Counted from the stretch's first letter, positions 11,423 to 22,771 are shown. The stretch is 64,000 bases of DNA from Cladobotryum mycophilum (GCA_036429605.1 JAVFKD010000002.1:1984001-2048000), one strand, 5' to 3'. Notes: generated by a model from the letters alone, not told the origin. Translations and numbers: made by a program.

Positions 11423-12631
11423 ATGGTTGCTTCTTCACTTCGAGGCATTGCTGCCCTTGCGGGTATGCTCGCCGCTCTTCCCTCGGCGTTGGCTGGTTTC
11501 AACGCGGGTTCAACCAAGAACATCGCTGTCTACTGGGGTATGCTCTCGCTTTTCGAGTGACAAAGTGGCATGTGCTGACAGTCTCCTAGGACAGAACTCT
11601 TATGGTCAGGCCGGCTCTCAGCAGCGTCTTTCCTACTACTGCAACAGTGAGTCTCTTTGTGATCAGCACCCTTCATGAAGATAATGAAGCTAACTTGTTC
11701 CTTGCAGGCACTGAGATCAACGTGAGTTGAAACCTAGATATTCTAGATGAAAACCTTGAATATTGAACTAACCATTACCAGATCATTCCTCTTGCTTTCT
11801 TGAACGGAATTACTCCTGCCGTCAACAACTTTGCCAGTGCCACTGACGCCTGCACTCCTTTCGCTGATAACCCGAACCTGTTCAAGTGCCCTCAGATTGA
11901 GTAAGGATTGATAGCATACGATTACGAAATATGGGAATGCCAGCTAACGAACTTTCAGGGCTGATATCAAGACCTGCCAGGCCAAGGGCAAGACCATCCT
12001 CTTGTCTCTTGGTGGTGCCACTTACACCCAAGGCGGCTGGAATTCCGCCAGCGCTGCTCAGGCTGCCGCCCAACAAGTCTGGAACATGTTCGGCCCCCAG
12101 ACCGGCAGCTCCGTCGACCGTCCTTTCGGCGCTGCTGTTGTCGACGGCTTCGACTTCGATTTCGAGGCTACCGCTAACAACCTCCCTGCCTTTGGTGCCA
12201 AGCTCCGAAGCTTGATGGATGCCGCTGGCGGCAAGAAGTATTACCTCTCTGCTGCTCCTCAGTGCCCCTTCCCCGATGCCGCCGATGGTCCCACCCTCAA
12301 TGCTGTTGCCTTTGACTTCGTCTCCATCCAGTTCTACAACAACTGGTGCGGTGTCAGCAACTTCCAGCCCGGATCCACCACCCAGAACGCCTTCAACTTC
12401 GATGTCTGGGACAAGTGGGCCAAGGGCAGCAAGAACCCCAACGTCAAACTCCTGCTCGGAATTCCCGCCAACACCGGCGCTGGCGGTGGTTACGTTAGCG
12501 GCTCCAAGCTCGCCTCTGCATTCACTTGGTCCAAGAAGTATTCCAACTTTGGCGGAGCTATGATGTGGGACGCGTCTCAGCTCTTTGCCAACAATGGCTT
12601 CCTTGCTCAGGTTGCTGGCGACCTGAACTAA
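11423..12631 (+). CDS. Secreted class III (plant-type) GH18 endochitinase, Chit33-like
   Basis: Five exons: 11423-11537, 11590-11646, 11708-11721, 11782-11900, 11959-12631. They join in frame to 325 residues. The third exon is only 14 nt but is required for the frame and encodes the middle of Asn-Ser-Thr-Glu-Ile-Asn. An N-terminal signal peptide (about 24 residues, cleavage near Ala-Leu-Ala-Gly) is followed by Ala-Val-Tyr-Trp-Gly-Gln-Asn, then Leu-Leu-Ser-Leu-Gly-Gly, and the catalytic DGFDFDFE motif (DxxDxDxE), whose last Glu is the known acid catalyst. The domain is a single TIM barrel without a chitin-binding module. It resembles Trichoderma Chit33 and hevamine-type enzymes. The known role is endo-hydrolysis of chitin, for nutrition, mycoparasitism or wall remodelling. 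A TATA box and pyrimidine-rich leader precede it. No frame break was found. Confidence 0.93.
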
Positions 12632-13080
12632 ATTCGCCGAGATGCGAAGCTAGCCGGGGGTCTTGGTGCGATGAGTCGAGGCATCGGTTTCGTCGACTTT
12701 TGATCCCGACTGAAGCAAACACTCTGACAAGATTGATCGATTGATTGATGGGAATGCACATATCTTTCCGTACATTCTTCTCTGCACATATTGGCAACCA
12801 AACCTGTATATAGCCTTTACCTCCAGTACATATTTACTGAATCAACGTATATATCATACTCTCTTGTTCCTTGAAATTGCGAGGCGGCGAATTTCTGAAT
12901 CGTTTAGTATCAAACACTATCTTTGCCATTCATAATTATCTAACATGGGTATCATTAGTTCATAGCCCCGAATTGAAAACCAACTCCACCAAGTCTTTAA
13001 CGACTCCGACTCCGACTCCGTCTTACTCTATTCCTATACCTCTTGTCCTTGACATAAGCGACTTCGTTTGCGAATCATCT
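12632..13080. other. Convergent intergenic region between chitinase and M50-like protease
   Basis: About 450 bp holding two 3' untranslated regions. A short (ACTCCG)n-like tandem repeat lies at about 13003-13020. No gene is seen. Confidence 0.5.
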
Positions 13081-14204
13081 TTAGGTTGGGATAAAATGCT
13101 TGGAATCCTCCTGTTGCTGCGCAAAAGATTGAGAAAATGCCGCCAAGCCAGCGATAATGCCGACAGCCATGATGAGCACGGAAATAATAGACCAGATGAC
13201 GCCCCAGCACTGAGATGAACCTCCATACCTCTCGGCGAAAACACTGGCATCGGATGAATTTACTTTTCTCAGAATCAAGTCATCGCAGATATCCCACACG
13301 CTATACAGCGAACTCATGACTCCAATAAAAAGGACGACAAAGCGCAGCGCCTCGGCGTGAGCGATGAACCAGCACCCGATGAGCAGGCCCACGGCCAACA
13401 GGATGGTCAAGACAGTCAGCCAGTTGCGCTTCCCCCACCAGAGGGTGAGCAGGAAGCAGACGCCCAGGACGATGGAGGCGATCTTGCTGGCGACAATGTT
13501 GAAGCCGCAGAAGGTGAGGAGGGCGCCGATAAGGGAGGAGCCTAGGTAGCCGGCGGGCAAGGTGATGGCGGAGATGCCGCCGGAGAGGTGGGTGACGCCG
13601 CCCTCGTTTGGGTCGAGGGAGATGGATTTGACGCGGCCGCCGGTGAGGATGGCGGTGATGGCGTGGCCGAATTCGTGGAAGGCGATGACGAGCATCTGTG
13701 GAGAGTGAGTGAGTGTTGATGGGAGCATTGGTGAAGGGTTGTCTATGAGGGTTGCGAGTGTAATAGAAATCAGGAGTGACGGGGGGATCGTGAGAGTAGA
13801 GAAATGACGGATAATGAAGGGAATGAATAGGGATAAAGGCGAATGCTTTCCAGAGTATAGATGTCCAGTTCCATTATCTGATGGGTAATCTTTCTCCCGC
13901 TTGGTGAGATATGAAGGAAGTGATGTTGAAAGCAAGTACAGTACAGGATTGCTAAGCAGGTAGATGGTTGAGGGGTTTCTTCGAGACTCACCTTAAAGGG
14001 CCAGAGGATCATACGCAGATAAGGAACATTCCATAGGATCGCAATGGCGACGACGTAGGCTGCGATTACGCCGAGGGTTACTTGTTGGGTATGAGTTGGG
14101 TGCTGAAGGTTTCGGGAAGTGAGGGCGTGGTAGTGAAGAGCAGTAGTCGGCTCAGCGACAATTCTAATGCTGAAGGCAGCCTCTATTATCTGTGAAGGCG
14201 CCAT
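13081..14204 (-). CDS. Peptidase M50B-like membrane protein
   Basis: Two exons: 14204-13992 and 13695-13081. The 296-bp intron (GTGAGT..CACAG, phase 0) is long for this window. The product is 275 residues. Exon 2 starts Met-Leu-Val-Ile-Ala-Phe and at once carries HEFGHA, the zinc-binding HExxH motif of M50 (site-2-protease-type) metallopeptidases. A glycine-rich segment and about six hydrophobic membrane spans follow. One further span is encoded at the end of exon 1 (Val-Ile-Ala-Ala-Tyr-Val-Val-Ala-Ile-Ala-Ile). Pfam M50B-like proteins of this size occur across fungi; substrates are unknown. Activity as a protease is inferred from the HExxH only; the second metal ligand motif was not pinned down. 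It is divergent from the methyltransferase gene at 15199. Confidence 0.75.
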
Positions 14205-15198
14205 GACTATAAGTTGATAACGATGTACGATGTACTGTTGTAGGTTGTAAATTGCTGTGTTGTTGTGCTGGTCGTTTTGGTTGTTTTTAGGAGAACACGC
14301 TTTCTGAGACAGCCAAATCACCACGGGCTCTCTCTCTCGTCCTCTTTCTTAAGATATAATGATCTAATCAGGTTTGTCAATCTTGAGCGAAGGATTTGAA
14401 TGAATGAATAAGCCAGAGATGTAAAAGACAAGGAACAAAACGATGAGATAAGATCAGACCAAAAAGAGATCTCAAATGATAGAAATTACCAAAGATGTTG
14501 ACGCGGCCTCTGCTCTAATAGCTTTGCCAATGGTGGAGTTTTGAAACATGGGGATTCGTCTTCTTGCAGTGGCTGAGGCAGTGCTCAAGCGGCTTCTCTA
14601 CGTAAGTACGAGTTACAAGTCACCAGGTGTCGCTTGTTCGCGTGTTTGCCAAGCCAGCGCCATAGAAGAACCCAGTGGTTGCAAGCCTGTTATCCCAGAG
14701 CAGCCCAGCGTTGGCCCAATGTGGCCCAGCGGTTAAACCTCCCAGCCCTGTGGGAATATTTTTAGAGGCCTGGGGCCAGTGAGAGCCGGCAGTGCAGCGC
14801 CCCCTCCCCAGCCACAGTCACACCCGACGACCTTGGCCAGTCTCTCCCAACCATGGGTGGGTGATTCGCTGCTGGACTGCCGGTTGTATATACCGAATCG
14901 CCTGGTTTGTGTTGTTTGGATATCTCAGGATGACCTTTTATTTTATGAATCCACTCTAGGACTGAAGCAGATTTGTCATAGTTACTTGATCAATTAATTA
15001 ATATGGCATTCGACAGTCACTGGGATGGGCGTCCACATTAGAAGGCACTTGTTCTAGTGACAGTCCCCACTAAATATACAACCCTAACAGCTGGACCGTC
15101 TAATTACTAGCATCAACTGTTAGCCTTGCTCTACTCTGTACTCCTCATAACATCATCCAAATCCATTGAACAAGAACTACGATCCAAAATTGTCCACA
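14205..15198. promoter_or_regulatory. Divergent promoter region of the M50B-like and METTL13-type genes
   Basis: About 1 kb between two outward-facing start codons. A C-rich stretch lies around 14690-14870. A TATATA element at about 14886 is 310 bp from the right-hand ATG, too far for a simple TATA box. No gene is seen. Confidence 0.4.
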
Positions 15199-15810
15199 AT
15201 GCCAGCCGATTTCGACAAGCAAAGCTACTGGCACAATCGCTTCTCCACAGAATCCTCTTTCGAGTGGCTCTCATCATCCGAGGAGTTCATGTTCATCCTC
15301 CAACCCTACCTATCCAAACTGCACCCATCGTCGGCTCGCATCCTCCATCTCGGCTCGGGCACGAGCGACTTACAGAACCATCTCCGACGTCTTGGTTTCG
15401 TGAACGTCACCAATGTCGATTATGAGCCGCTCGCTATTGAGCGCGGTCGCCAGATGGAAGAAAAGTCGTTTGGCGACGTCAGGATGCGATATCTCGTCGC
15501 TGATGCCACTCAACTCTTCAATGGTGATGATGGCTTCCAGCGACATGAAAAATTTGACCTGGTCGTGGACAAGAGCACTGCTGACGCCGTGTCGTGCGGA
15601 GGAGAAGAGCCGCTTCTGTCGATGGCGAGTTGTATAAAAGACTGTCTCGCCAAAGGTGCTGCGTGGATCTCCATGAGCTACTCATCATACCGTTTTGATG
15701 TGGACCATTTACCGTTTCACGTCCAAGTCATTGCTCAAATATCTACGCCCAAGGCGAAGGAGACGGACCCAGATATACACCACTCATGTTACCTGCTGCG
15801 TCCTAAATGA
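15199..15810 (+). CDS. Class I SAM-dependent methyltransferase, METTL12/METTL13 (eEF1A-KMT) type
   Basis: A single exon of 203 residues. The start was chosen as the first ATG; the frame is open for some codons further 5' without an ATG. The N-terminus Phe-Asp-Lys-Gln-Ser-Tyr-Trp-His-Asn-Arg-Phe with Phe-Glu-Trp-Leu is the typical opening of METTL13-like enzymes. Motif I is ILHLGSGTSDL, followed by Asn-Val-Asp-Tyr-Glu (acidic end of beta 2), Val-Ala-Asp-Ala-Thr and Phe-Asp-Leu-Val-Val-Asp-Lys-Ser-Thr. Relatives include protein lysine and N-terminal methyltransferases acting on elongation factor 1A; the substrate here is unknown. Its last 8 bp overlap, tail to tail, the end of the pseudogene on the other strand. 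Confidence 0.82.
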   Translation: MPADFDKQSYWHNRFSTESSFEWLSSSEEFMFILQPYLSKLHPSSARILHLGSGTSDLQNHLRRLGFVNVTNVDYEPLAIERGRQMEEKSFGDVRMRYLVADATQLFNGDDGFQRHEKFDLVVDKSTADAVSCGGEEPLLSMASCIKDCLAKGAAWISMSYSSYRFDVDHLPFHVQVIAQISTPKAKETDPDIHHSCYLLRPK

Positions 15811-16530
15811 TGCGGTCTCTCGGTTTCCCGGTCCACTTCCAAGCTTCAGGTTGATCAAACCCTACCGCGTCGTCGAGACTTCCAGCTTCAATGCGTACAT
15901 CTCCAGGAACCTTGAGTTTGGGTTCAAGTTCCATGCTGACAATTTCCAAACCTGCTCTTTGGAATACTTGAACATACGTTAACTCTTTATCTAGACGAGA
16001 TTTAGCACCAAACTTGCCCGAGGGTATACAACACAGATATATACAACAATATCGAATGCTTACATGGTGACACTGGCGTTAACCGCATCGTATACGTTCT
16101 CAACAGTAATACTTGGATTGTCTTTAATGATGATGAGTCCACCACCTGGATTTAGTACAGTAGCACAAAGCTCCCGATGCTCTACCAACTGACCGTGTCT
16201 TATATACCCAACGCATCACTGCGCCCAAATTAAGTTATATTGGACCCCTATTTCAGGTTGCCATTTTCTTAGCCAACGTTGAAGATTCTCCAACATCTTC
16301 GGAGCCTCTTAGGTCAGAAGTAAACCTTGGAATAGGTTCAATAACGACAATGCCGGCTATGCGGATTCATAACCCCATACGTGACTCCCCCAATCCCCCT
16401 TTTCAGGGCTCAGTATCAGTAGTAGTTGCCAGAGGTCCTTTGGTTCAATTTTTGAGGGCTTACCCAGCACTACTTCGAATACTCCTATCAACCTATGCAG
16501 ACCTCCACAGACACTAATTCAAAGTCTACT
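15803..16530 (-). pseudogene. Decayed alpha-N-terminal protein methyltransferase (NTM1/TAE1-like)
   Basis: Reading the minus strand, consecutive pieces match the NTM1/TAE1 fold in order but in different frames. A motif I remnant (Arg-Gly-Ile-Gly-Gly-Val-Thr) lies near 16395. Then come Val-Ile-Glu-Pro-Ile-Pro-Arg-Phe near 16340, Lys-Trp-Gln-Pro-Glu near 16255, Asn-Leu-Ile-Trp-Ala-Gln then a TGA stop at 16218-16216, Cys-Val-Gly-Tyr, Leu-Asn-Pro-Gly-Gly-Gly-Leu-Ile-Ile-Ile-Lys-Asp-Asn and Arg-Ala-Gly-Leu-Glu-Ile-Val. The final stop is at 15805-15803. A relic intron donor (GTAAGC) sits at 16063. At least one frameshift (about 16290), an in-frame TGA where the family has Trp, and no intact N-terminus show that it is dead. 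The C-terminal end differs from the family. Functional NTM1 methylates N-terminal X-Pro-Lys proteins such as ribosomal proteins; a working copy presumably exists elsewhere. Confidence 0.7.
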
Positions 16531-16978
16531 TAAGAAATCTAAAGAATTTTGAAGATCGATTTTGGAGGCGCATGCAAAGCCTCCAAGTATCCATATATGC
16601 CATTGTTGTTTGCCGTGATGCTGCCATAATGGTTTCTTACATGATCTTTGCTAACGGAAGAGTCTGGGCGCTGCCCTTCCCGCTGATCCAGCCATTTTAT
16701 CTAGATAATCTCCAAGACAAGATGCTTTGAAAGATACAAGCCAGATCGGAAATAACGCCTTTATTCAATAGGCATCACTGACATTGGTGCCATATTGTGG
16801 TTTGAGATTATATCCAAATTGAATGTCACTTACTGAGCTAGCTTCGACTTGAGGATATCAACAAACTAGAGTTTCTTCAACCAACACGCATAAATCCACC
16901 AAAAAAAGACAACAGCTGCTATACTTGCTTGCATCGGAAGACTCATTTCCTCTAATCTCTCTTCAAGGCATTAGCATA
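16531..16978. other. Intergenic region between pseudogene and SET-domain gene
   Basis: About 450 bp, AT-rich. It may contain further eroded N-terminal sequence of the methyltransferase pseudogene, but nothing could be aligned by eye. It also holds the 3' end of the SET gene. Confidence 0.4.
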
Positions 16979-18146
16979 CTATCTGCCTTCATATTTCTTA
17001 ATCGCTTCTCCCACAGCCTGCGCAATCTGGTTCCATCGCCTTGTCAGAAGCGCTCTTTGAGCCTCCTGGCCAATTTGGAGGGCCTCGACATTTCGCAACT
17101 TTACATCAATCTCGTTCGAAAATTTCTTGAGAAGCTCCGACATGTAGGCATCTACTTGCTTCTGACAGCTTGTGCCTCTCTCCCTTCCATCAGCAAACTG
17201 TTTCCATTGCCCTGGTGAACAGCACAGCATTCTCAATACCACTTGCGTCCTGCGGGCTTCTTCTGTTAACAATAGCGGATATTTGCCTAGCAAATCCCTT
17301 TTCTGGAGCTCGGCTTTGCTTTCTTCGCTTAAATTGGGCATGATGACGTCGTCAAGGTAAATCTCATCCCACTGGTTATCGTCAAGAACGAAACCATATT
17401 CGACCAGCATGTAATCGTTGGCATGGTCCCCATAGGAAATGAAGACCTCTTCTCCTTTCTTATACGTCCTGTCCGTAGTGATGAAATAACTCTCAGGCGA
17501 GAACAGCATCCGGCATCCAACTGCGACATGGTTGAAGAGGTCCGCCACTGGTATCAAGGCCAGACGGTCTTCCCAGGGGTATTTCTCGGTCTCTGGCGTC
17601 TCGTTGAGAAAGGACCGCGAGTTGACAGCGAGCCAGGCGTACTGAAAATCTTTCATGGACACGTTCGGAAATGCTTTGGCGAATGCATTCCAATGGCGCT
17701 GGAAGTTGATCTGTTGGTTTTCTAGAATACTCTGCGCCTCTCTGGGAAGCAATCTCTGCAGATCTTTTGGCCACAGAAACGGCATACCTGCTTCAAAATC
17801 GGCCAGCGTAGGGAGAACACCCTTCCAAGCTGCGATGCCAGTGTCAAGTACAAGGTCTGCAGTCAACAGTCCATGGATCGGCGTGTCAGCTGGGAGCTTT
17901 TGGCGAATACTTGGCGAAAGTGTACCCAAGCTTCGCAGAGTTTCATGGGGAGCTTCAAGAATGACTTCGCCGGCCTGTTATCATTTGTTAGATGTGTCAT
18001 CAGCATGGATTGGTTGGATCATTTACTTTCAGCCTGCGCGTGGCAACGACGCCGGTCCCACGACCAGGTATTTTGCTAGGTTTGACCCCATTGATCACGA
18101 CGCCCCTCTCCCTTGCCCATCGGAGAAGATCTTGGAGATGCCCCAT
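16979..18146 (-). CDS. SET-domain lysine methyltransferase (Rubisco-LSMT/SETD3-SETD6 class)
   Basis: Two exons: 18146-18027 and 17974-16979, intron 18026-17975 (52 bp, GTAAAT..ACAG, phase 0), giving 371 residues. Exon 1 contains Lys-Ile-Pro-Gly-Arg-Gly-Thr-Gly-Val-Val-Ala, the SET-N glycine motif. Further on are the iSET insert and Ile-Pro-Val-Ala-Asp-Leu-Phe-Asn-His-Val (the conserved Asp-x-x-Asn-His of the SAM site), then Lys-Lys-Gly-Glu-Glu-Val-Phe-Ile-Ser-Tyr-Gly-Asp-His with the catalytic Tyr, and Glu-Tyr-Gly-Phe-Val. The remaining C-terminus fits a short Rubis-subs-bind domain. Members of this class methylate ribosomal proteins, elongation factors or histones; the substrate cannot be told from sequence. 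Confidence 0.85.
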
Positions 18147-19165
18147 CTCAACCGCGATGGTTGAAGGTCAGATATATATATCTCAGCTCCGCCTTGAAAT
18201 CACCGATGGCTTCGGAAGCACTGCGGATAATCGTTGAGCCGAAAAGCAATTGCCTTGCAGGGCTCACGCTGTGTTGACGAATTGAGTCTAAGCTCATGGT
18301 GTTGTAGCTTGACACACGCGCACTGCTCCTCACGATGTGCTTTCAGGGACGAACATGCATTCGAGTTTTCGACTACGTGCTGCCACTCCACATGGTCACC
18401 TCCCGTTATAGCAACTTTTTGTACTGATGAGTGAAAGAAGCTTCCCCATTTCTTCTACTTCAAAAGGATTCAAGTAAACAGTTTATTCTCTAACCACTTG
18501 ATCGATTCCCATAATACACCAACCCATTGTCTGCATTTTCCATTGCCTACCAGGCGCTTTTCAACGTATTTACTCGGGAATTGATTCTGACACCTTCCGG
18601 TAGACTATACATGCTTCGTACTAAGAGCGAAAGAGGCAACATCGTGAAATAAGTTGTCGAAGCACTTTGCTCCGCCGTCAAGGAACACCTCAAGGATTGA
18701 TCAATCTAGGACACCGCTCATCGACCAAGAGTTCCCTTGCAAGAGGCTGTTAGTAGATACCTTATCCGTAAAAAAAACACATTATCGAAAAGCTCGGGCG
18801 CCGCCTCTATCAATGAAGAATGACGTGTCTCCGCCGGAATAGAACCCGCCCCCTGATGTTATTCTCCCATAGGTTTGAAGGGCACAGAAATGCGAAATTA
18901 AACGTCGCTATTGCAGGTATTTCTTTTCTCTAGTAGGTCTGTCGCATTGACCTTATGGTATACAGCATTAGAGGGGACGTCAGAAAAGTTCACGGTCAGC
19001 GTGCCGCTGGTGTGTTTACCCCTAGATAAGAGCACATCTCCCAAGCCAGGCTCCAGGTTAATCTATACAGTTGAAAAACGAGTTTTCAGCCAACACGCTG
19101 AGGCTATGACTAAATGGGTCCGCCCGTAGGAGGTTCATGACACAAACTCTCATCCAACAAACCCT
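18147..19165. other. Intergenic region upstream of the SET gene and downstream of DBR1
   Basis: About 1 kb. Both strands carry only short ORFs without recognisable content. It should hold the SET-gene promoter and the DBR1 3' UTR. Confidence 0.45.
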
Positions 19166-20970
19166 CTACCACCGACCTCTCCCTCTTCCCCTCCCACCAG
19201 AACCCCTTCCTCTTCCTCCCCTGTCTCCTCTTCCACCTCTTCCGCCCCTGCCACCCCTATTTCCTCTAAACCCACCCCTACCACCACCACCATAGACATC
19301 TTGAGGAGGTCCACGCTCTCTCCTCTCTTGTCGTTCAGCTTCGGTGGCATCCCAGTGATTTTCGATACTCAAGAGATCGCAGAACGCTACAGTCTGTGGG
19401 TTGGTATACTCTACAGGATGATCATTGACAATCTCCGGAGTGCCTGGATCATATGGGGGCGCCGTCAGCTCAAAGTTGTCCGGAACGTCAAGCTTTCCCG
19501 TCTTGATAATGTTTTCTTCCACCCAACTTCTCTCAGCCGCAATAAGTGGTAAGTAGCCATCTTCGCCCAAGTCCTCGGGGACCGGCACATCGCGAGTACC
19601 AAATGTAAGGGAGCTGTGGAATGCGCGTGTGATGGCCAACCACTCGGGATCATATTGCAGTCGATACCTGGGGCTAGAGGAATTTGGGGGGGTTGTAGAG
19701 GCATTATCTTTGTTAAAAGTCTGGATCTCGCATAGCTGAAGGAAATGGCGCCCAGGCAGACATTTGTCTAGAGCCAGAAATCTAACCTCCTTGTTCGGAA
19801 TCGTAGGGGGAACTGGCTGACCCGGCGTGCGTTTTACTACCGGTGCTTTGGGGGCAAAGGATGCAGGCAATTGTGCCCTGAGCTCTTCCGATACCTCGTT
19901 GGCCTCATCTTTTGATTCTTCTGCTGCGACTCCCTCCACAGTCTCCTTTACAGCGACAGCGGCGTCTTCACTCTCGTCGTCCATATCCAAATCTATCTCA
20001 TCCGGGTTACTTTCCTTGGCAGCAGAGACAGGTGCGGGAATGGGCACTTGCACCTGCTCCTCCGGGGCCTTGGGATCTTCAGTTGACTCCTCGTACTTTT
20101 TTATGGCGGGAAATTTGATATGCATGTGTGCAGAGAACCAGTATGGCGGTCGTAGGCGGTCCATGACATACTCTGCAGCAACGCTTCCCAGAGTACCATC
20201 CAGTGACTCCTGTCGAAAATCTCGTTTCTTTCTAAAGAGTTGCTCATGGTCGCCATGCTTCTCAATTGCTCTTGGCCAATCGTGACTCAGTCCCACATCG
20301 ACCTGTGTCCTGATCTGTAACAGCTTGCGGACGTCAATTTCTCTAACATGGTAAAATGACCTTACGTCCCCGTCGCTGAATGGTAATCGTTCAAAATGGG
20401 GTTTGCGGTAATCGTGTCCCTTCCAGATGCCAGAAAGTCCAGCGATACGGATGGGTCCTAGGCGAAGAACGTTGGCAGCCCCCATGTAGTAGATGTTGGG
20501 GGCAACCCAGCCGCCATAGTAAAGCTCCCAGAGATGCGAGCTGGCTTCATGGTTTCCGGCAATGAATATGGTGAGATACGGGGCTTTGAGTCTCCCGGCA
20601 TAATAGTCGGGGAAGTCGCCCAAGTGGCGATATTTGACGGGACAAGACATGACGGTAAGATCAGCAGCATTGCGGACAGACTGAGAGGGCCAGTCATGTT
20701 AGCATATGTTTCTTGGATTGAATGGTGATAGAAGCCAAGATCTGGAGTTTTTCATACCTGAAAGTCGCCGCCAATTATAAGAAGATCAACGCCGTCCCAT
20801 CCTCTAGCTTTGCATGATTCCGCAACAGACGCGTAAATGGCGTTGAGCGTGCCATGGCCCTATCGTCTTGTTAATTACTTGGGGTCTTATCTTGGTATCA
20901 TGTTCAATCCACTTACGCAGCCTTCGACAGCGATGCGAACGCCTTGCGTCTGGAACGTTTCGGAAGTCAT
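19166..20970 (-). CDS. DBR1: RNA lariat debranching enzyme Dbr1
   Basis: Three exons: 20970-20917, 20859-20758, 20680-19166, introns of 57 and 77 bp, both phase 0; 556 residues. The metallophosphoesterase core is complete: Val-Glu-Gly-Cys-Gly-His-Gly (metal Cys-x-His kept), Gly-Gly-Asp-Phe-Gln, Gly-Asn-His-Glu, Leu-Ser-Gly-Ile-Trp-Lys, Leu-Ser-His-Asp-Trp-Pro and Phe-Ser-Ala-His-Met-His. A DBR1 C-terminal domain with Phe-Leu-Ala-Leu-Asp-Lys-Cys-Leu-Pro follows an acidic linker. The last 45 residues form an RGG-rich tail, probably RNA-binding. Known function: hydrolysis of the 2'-5' bond of intron lariats in the nucleus. A run of seven C (coding strand) at 19692-19686 reads in frame here, which is useful as a control for the frame breaks elsewhere. 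Confidence 0.95.
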
Positions 20971-22664
20971 GGTTCTTGATGTTGATGGTAAATTTCTGTT
21001 GATGCTGCAAGGTCGCCGTGGGCTGCCATAGATGGTACTATTGAGCTGCTGTAACTGTTGCGCTCGACCCTGTAACTACAGCGGCATTGCAGGAACGTCA
21101 GCGCCTACCAACGACACACTCCCTTTTTTTGGGGTAGACGATACATGAATGAGGAGAATTTCCTTGCTTAGTCTGTGTATAGACAGCCTCGATAGCATTT
21201 TCAGATCATGGACTCTATTTGTTGAAGGATAGAGATGGATGGGGTGCTTAATGTTTTACGAATAATTGTTGGCTGTTGAATTTAGGGTCATCTAGGAAAT
21301 TAGGCTTGATGAGAACATCACCGTCAGATCCGTTGGATATCCATACTCAGTAGAATATGGACCATCATGAATATATACATGCCTTAAGTACTCCTGATAC
21401 AATAGATTGGAATAGATGCCTCAGGTCAATCAACTATTTCTCTGCGAATATCCACAGATATAGTTGAGTTGAAATTTAGCATATATATATAGGGTAAGTG
21501 TAATACTCGAGTACGTGGTGAAGAAAAAAGATCATCGAGTTTTTAGTCTCGCAACTAATCCTGCTACTGGATCTGGCATGAATCCCTGATAACTATGCAA
21601 ATGTGATTTTGGCGATGACTTCACTTTGTGCATGCATCGAAATTGATAGTAGAACAGCAAAGTCACACTGTTTCCTGCGGTGTAGATTGGATGGGAATCT
21701 TTATTCGTCTGCTCATGTGACCGATCACTCTATCTGAGTGTTGAGGAAGGAAGGAACAACTCTGACAAAGGGGGAAAGACATTACTAATCTTACCGCACC
21801 GCCCGACTATTGAATGTCAATAAAGACTTTGATGATGGCTTCAATTAAGCTTACCCGTACCTCAGACTCCATAGCCCTCGGTGTTCTCGGTTGGCGCGAG
21901 GCCTCCTCCACCTTTACAATCCTCCCTCAACGTCAATGCAGCACCTGTATAGACGTCCAACTCACGGGGATCGACCACGTGGTATACCAACATCCATGCA
22001 TCTTCCGAGGCATCCAACCGATTGGGAACCGAACCCATGATGAAGCCGTTGATTTTCGTGCACAGCACCTTAGCTGCCGCGCATCGCCAGAGTATTGTCT
22101 TGGTTGATGGTGTTCTGGACCCCGGATTTGGCCCGCTATAATTAGCCTCCTTCTCTGTTAGAAGCTGAAGGCTGCAAGAGGATTAGTCCTCTGCGGTCGA
22201 GATCAATAGATTGTCCCGCGGCTTCAGCTCAACCCTCGTTTGTTGGGTTCAGAATATGCATCTTTCTGAACCATTTACCGACTCCATTGTTTAGGAGCAT
22301 TTCTTCCTCCCGCAGCCAGCAAGCCAAACTCCTTTTTGGCTATCCCCGGAATCAAAGGATATTTCACACTGGCACTATTGATCAGATTTATGCCGCGCTT
22401 CCGGCGCAGACCCTCCTGGGCTTTGTTGCCCGCATAGAATTGATATCACTGGACGAACAGGTTACAAAGCTTCAAGGATCTGGCATGGATAATTTGAACG
22501 GTCCCAGTATTTCGGATAGCCTCAATGAGGTTCCACTCAATAGTGCTCCGCTGGCTGCGTCGCGACGGCAAGCACCTGAGTGAGACAAACACCAAGCGAC
22601 GATTACCGATGGAGTCTCCACCAGGGCTAATATTAAATGAGGATGATATGTGAGGCAGAAGGGA
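20971..22664. other. 1.7-kb region without a supported gene
   Basis: Nothing recognisable. A 68-codon minus-strand ORF at 22068-21862 has protein-like composition and its frame stays open for some codons further upstream, but I could not match it to a family. The right end is the promoter side of the secreted protein gene. Confidence 0.4.
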
Positions 22665-22673
22665 TATATATAT
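22665..22673 (+). promoter_or_regulatory. TATA box of the secreted wall-type protein gene
   Basis: TATATATATAA-type element about 100 bp upstream of the ATG at 22772. Spacing is similar to that of the chitinase TATA box, so both secreted-protein genes look TATA-driven, unlike the housekeeping genes here. Confidence 0.55.
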
Positions 22674-22771
22674 AAGATGAGGATGAGCTCCAATATTTTG
22701 CCATCTTGCATAGCATACTCAAGCCATCAACATCACACAATCTCTATAATTGCTTCATTCAGAAACTCACA

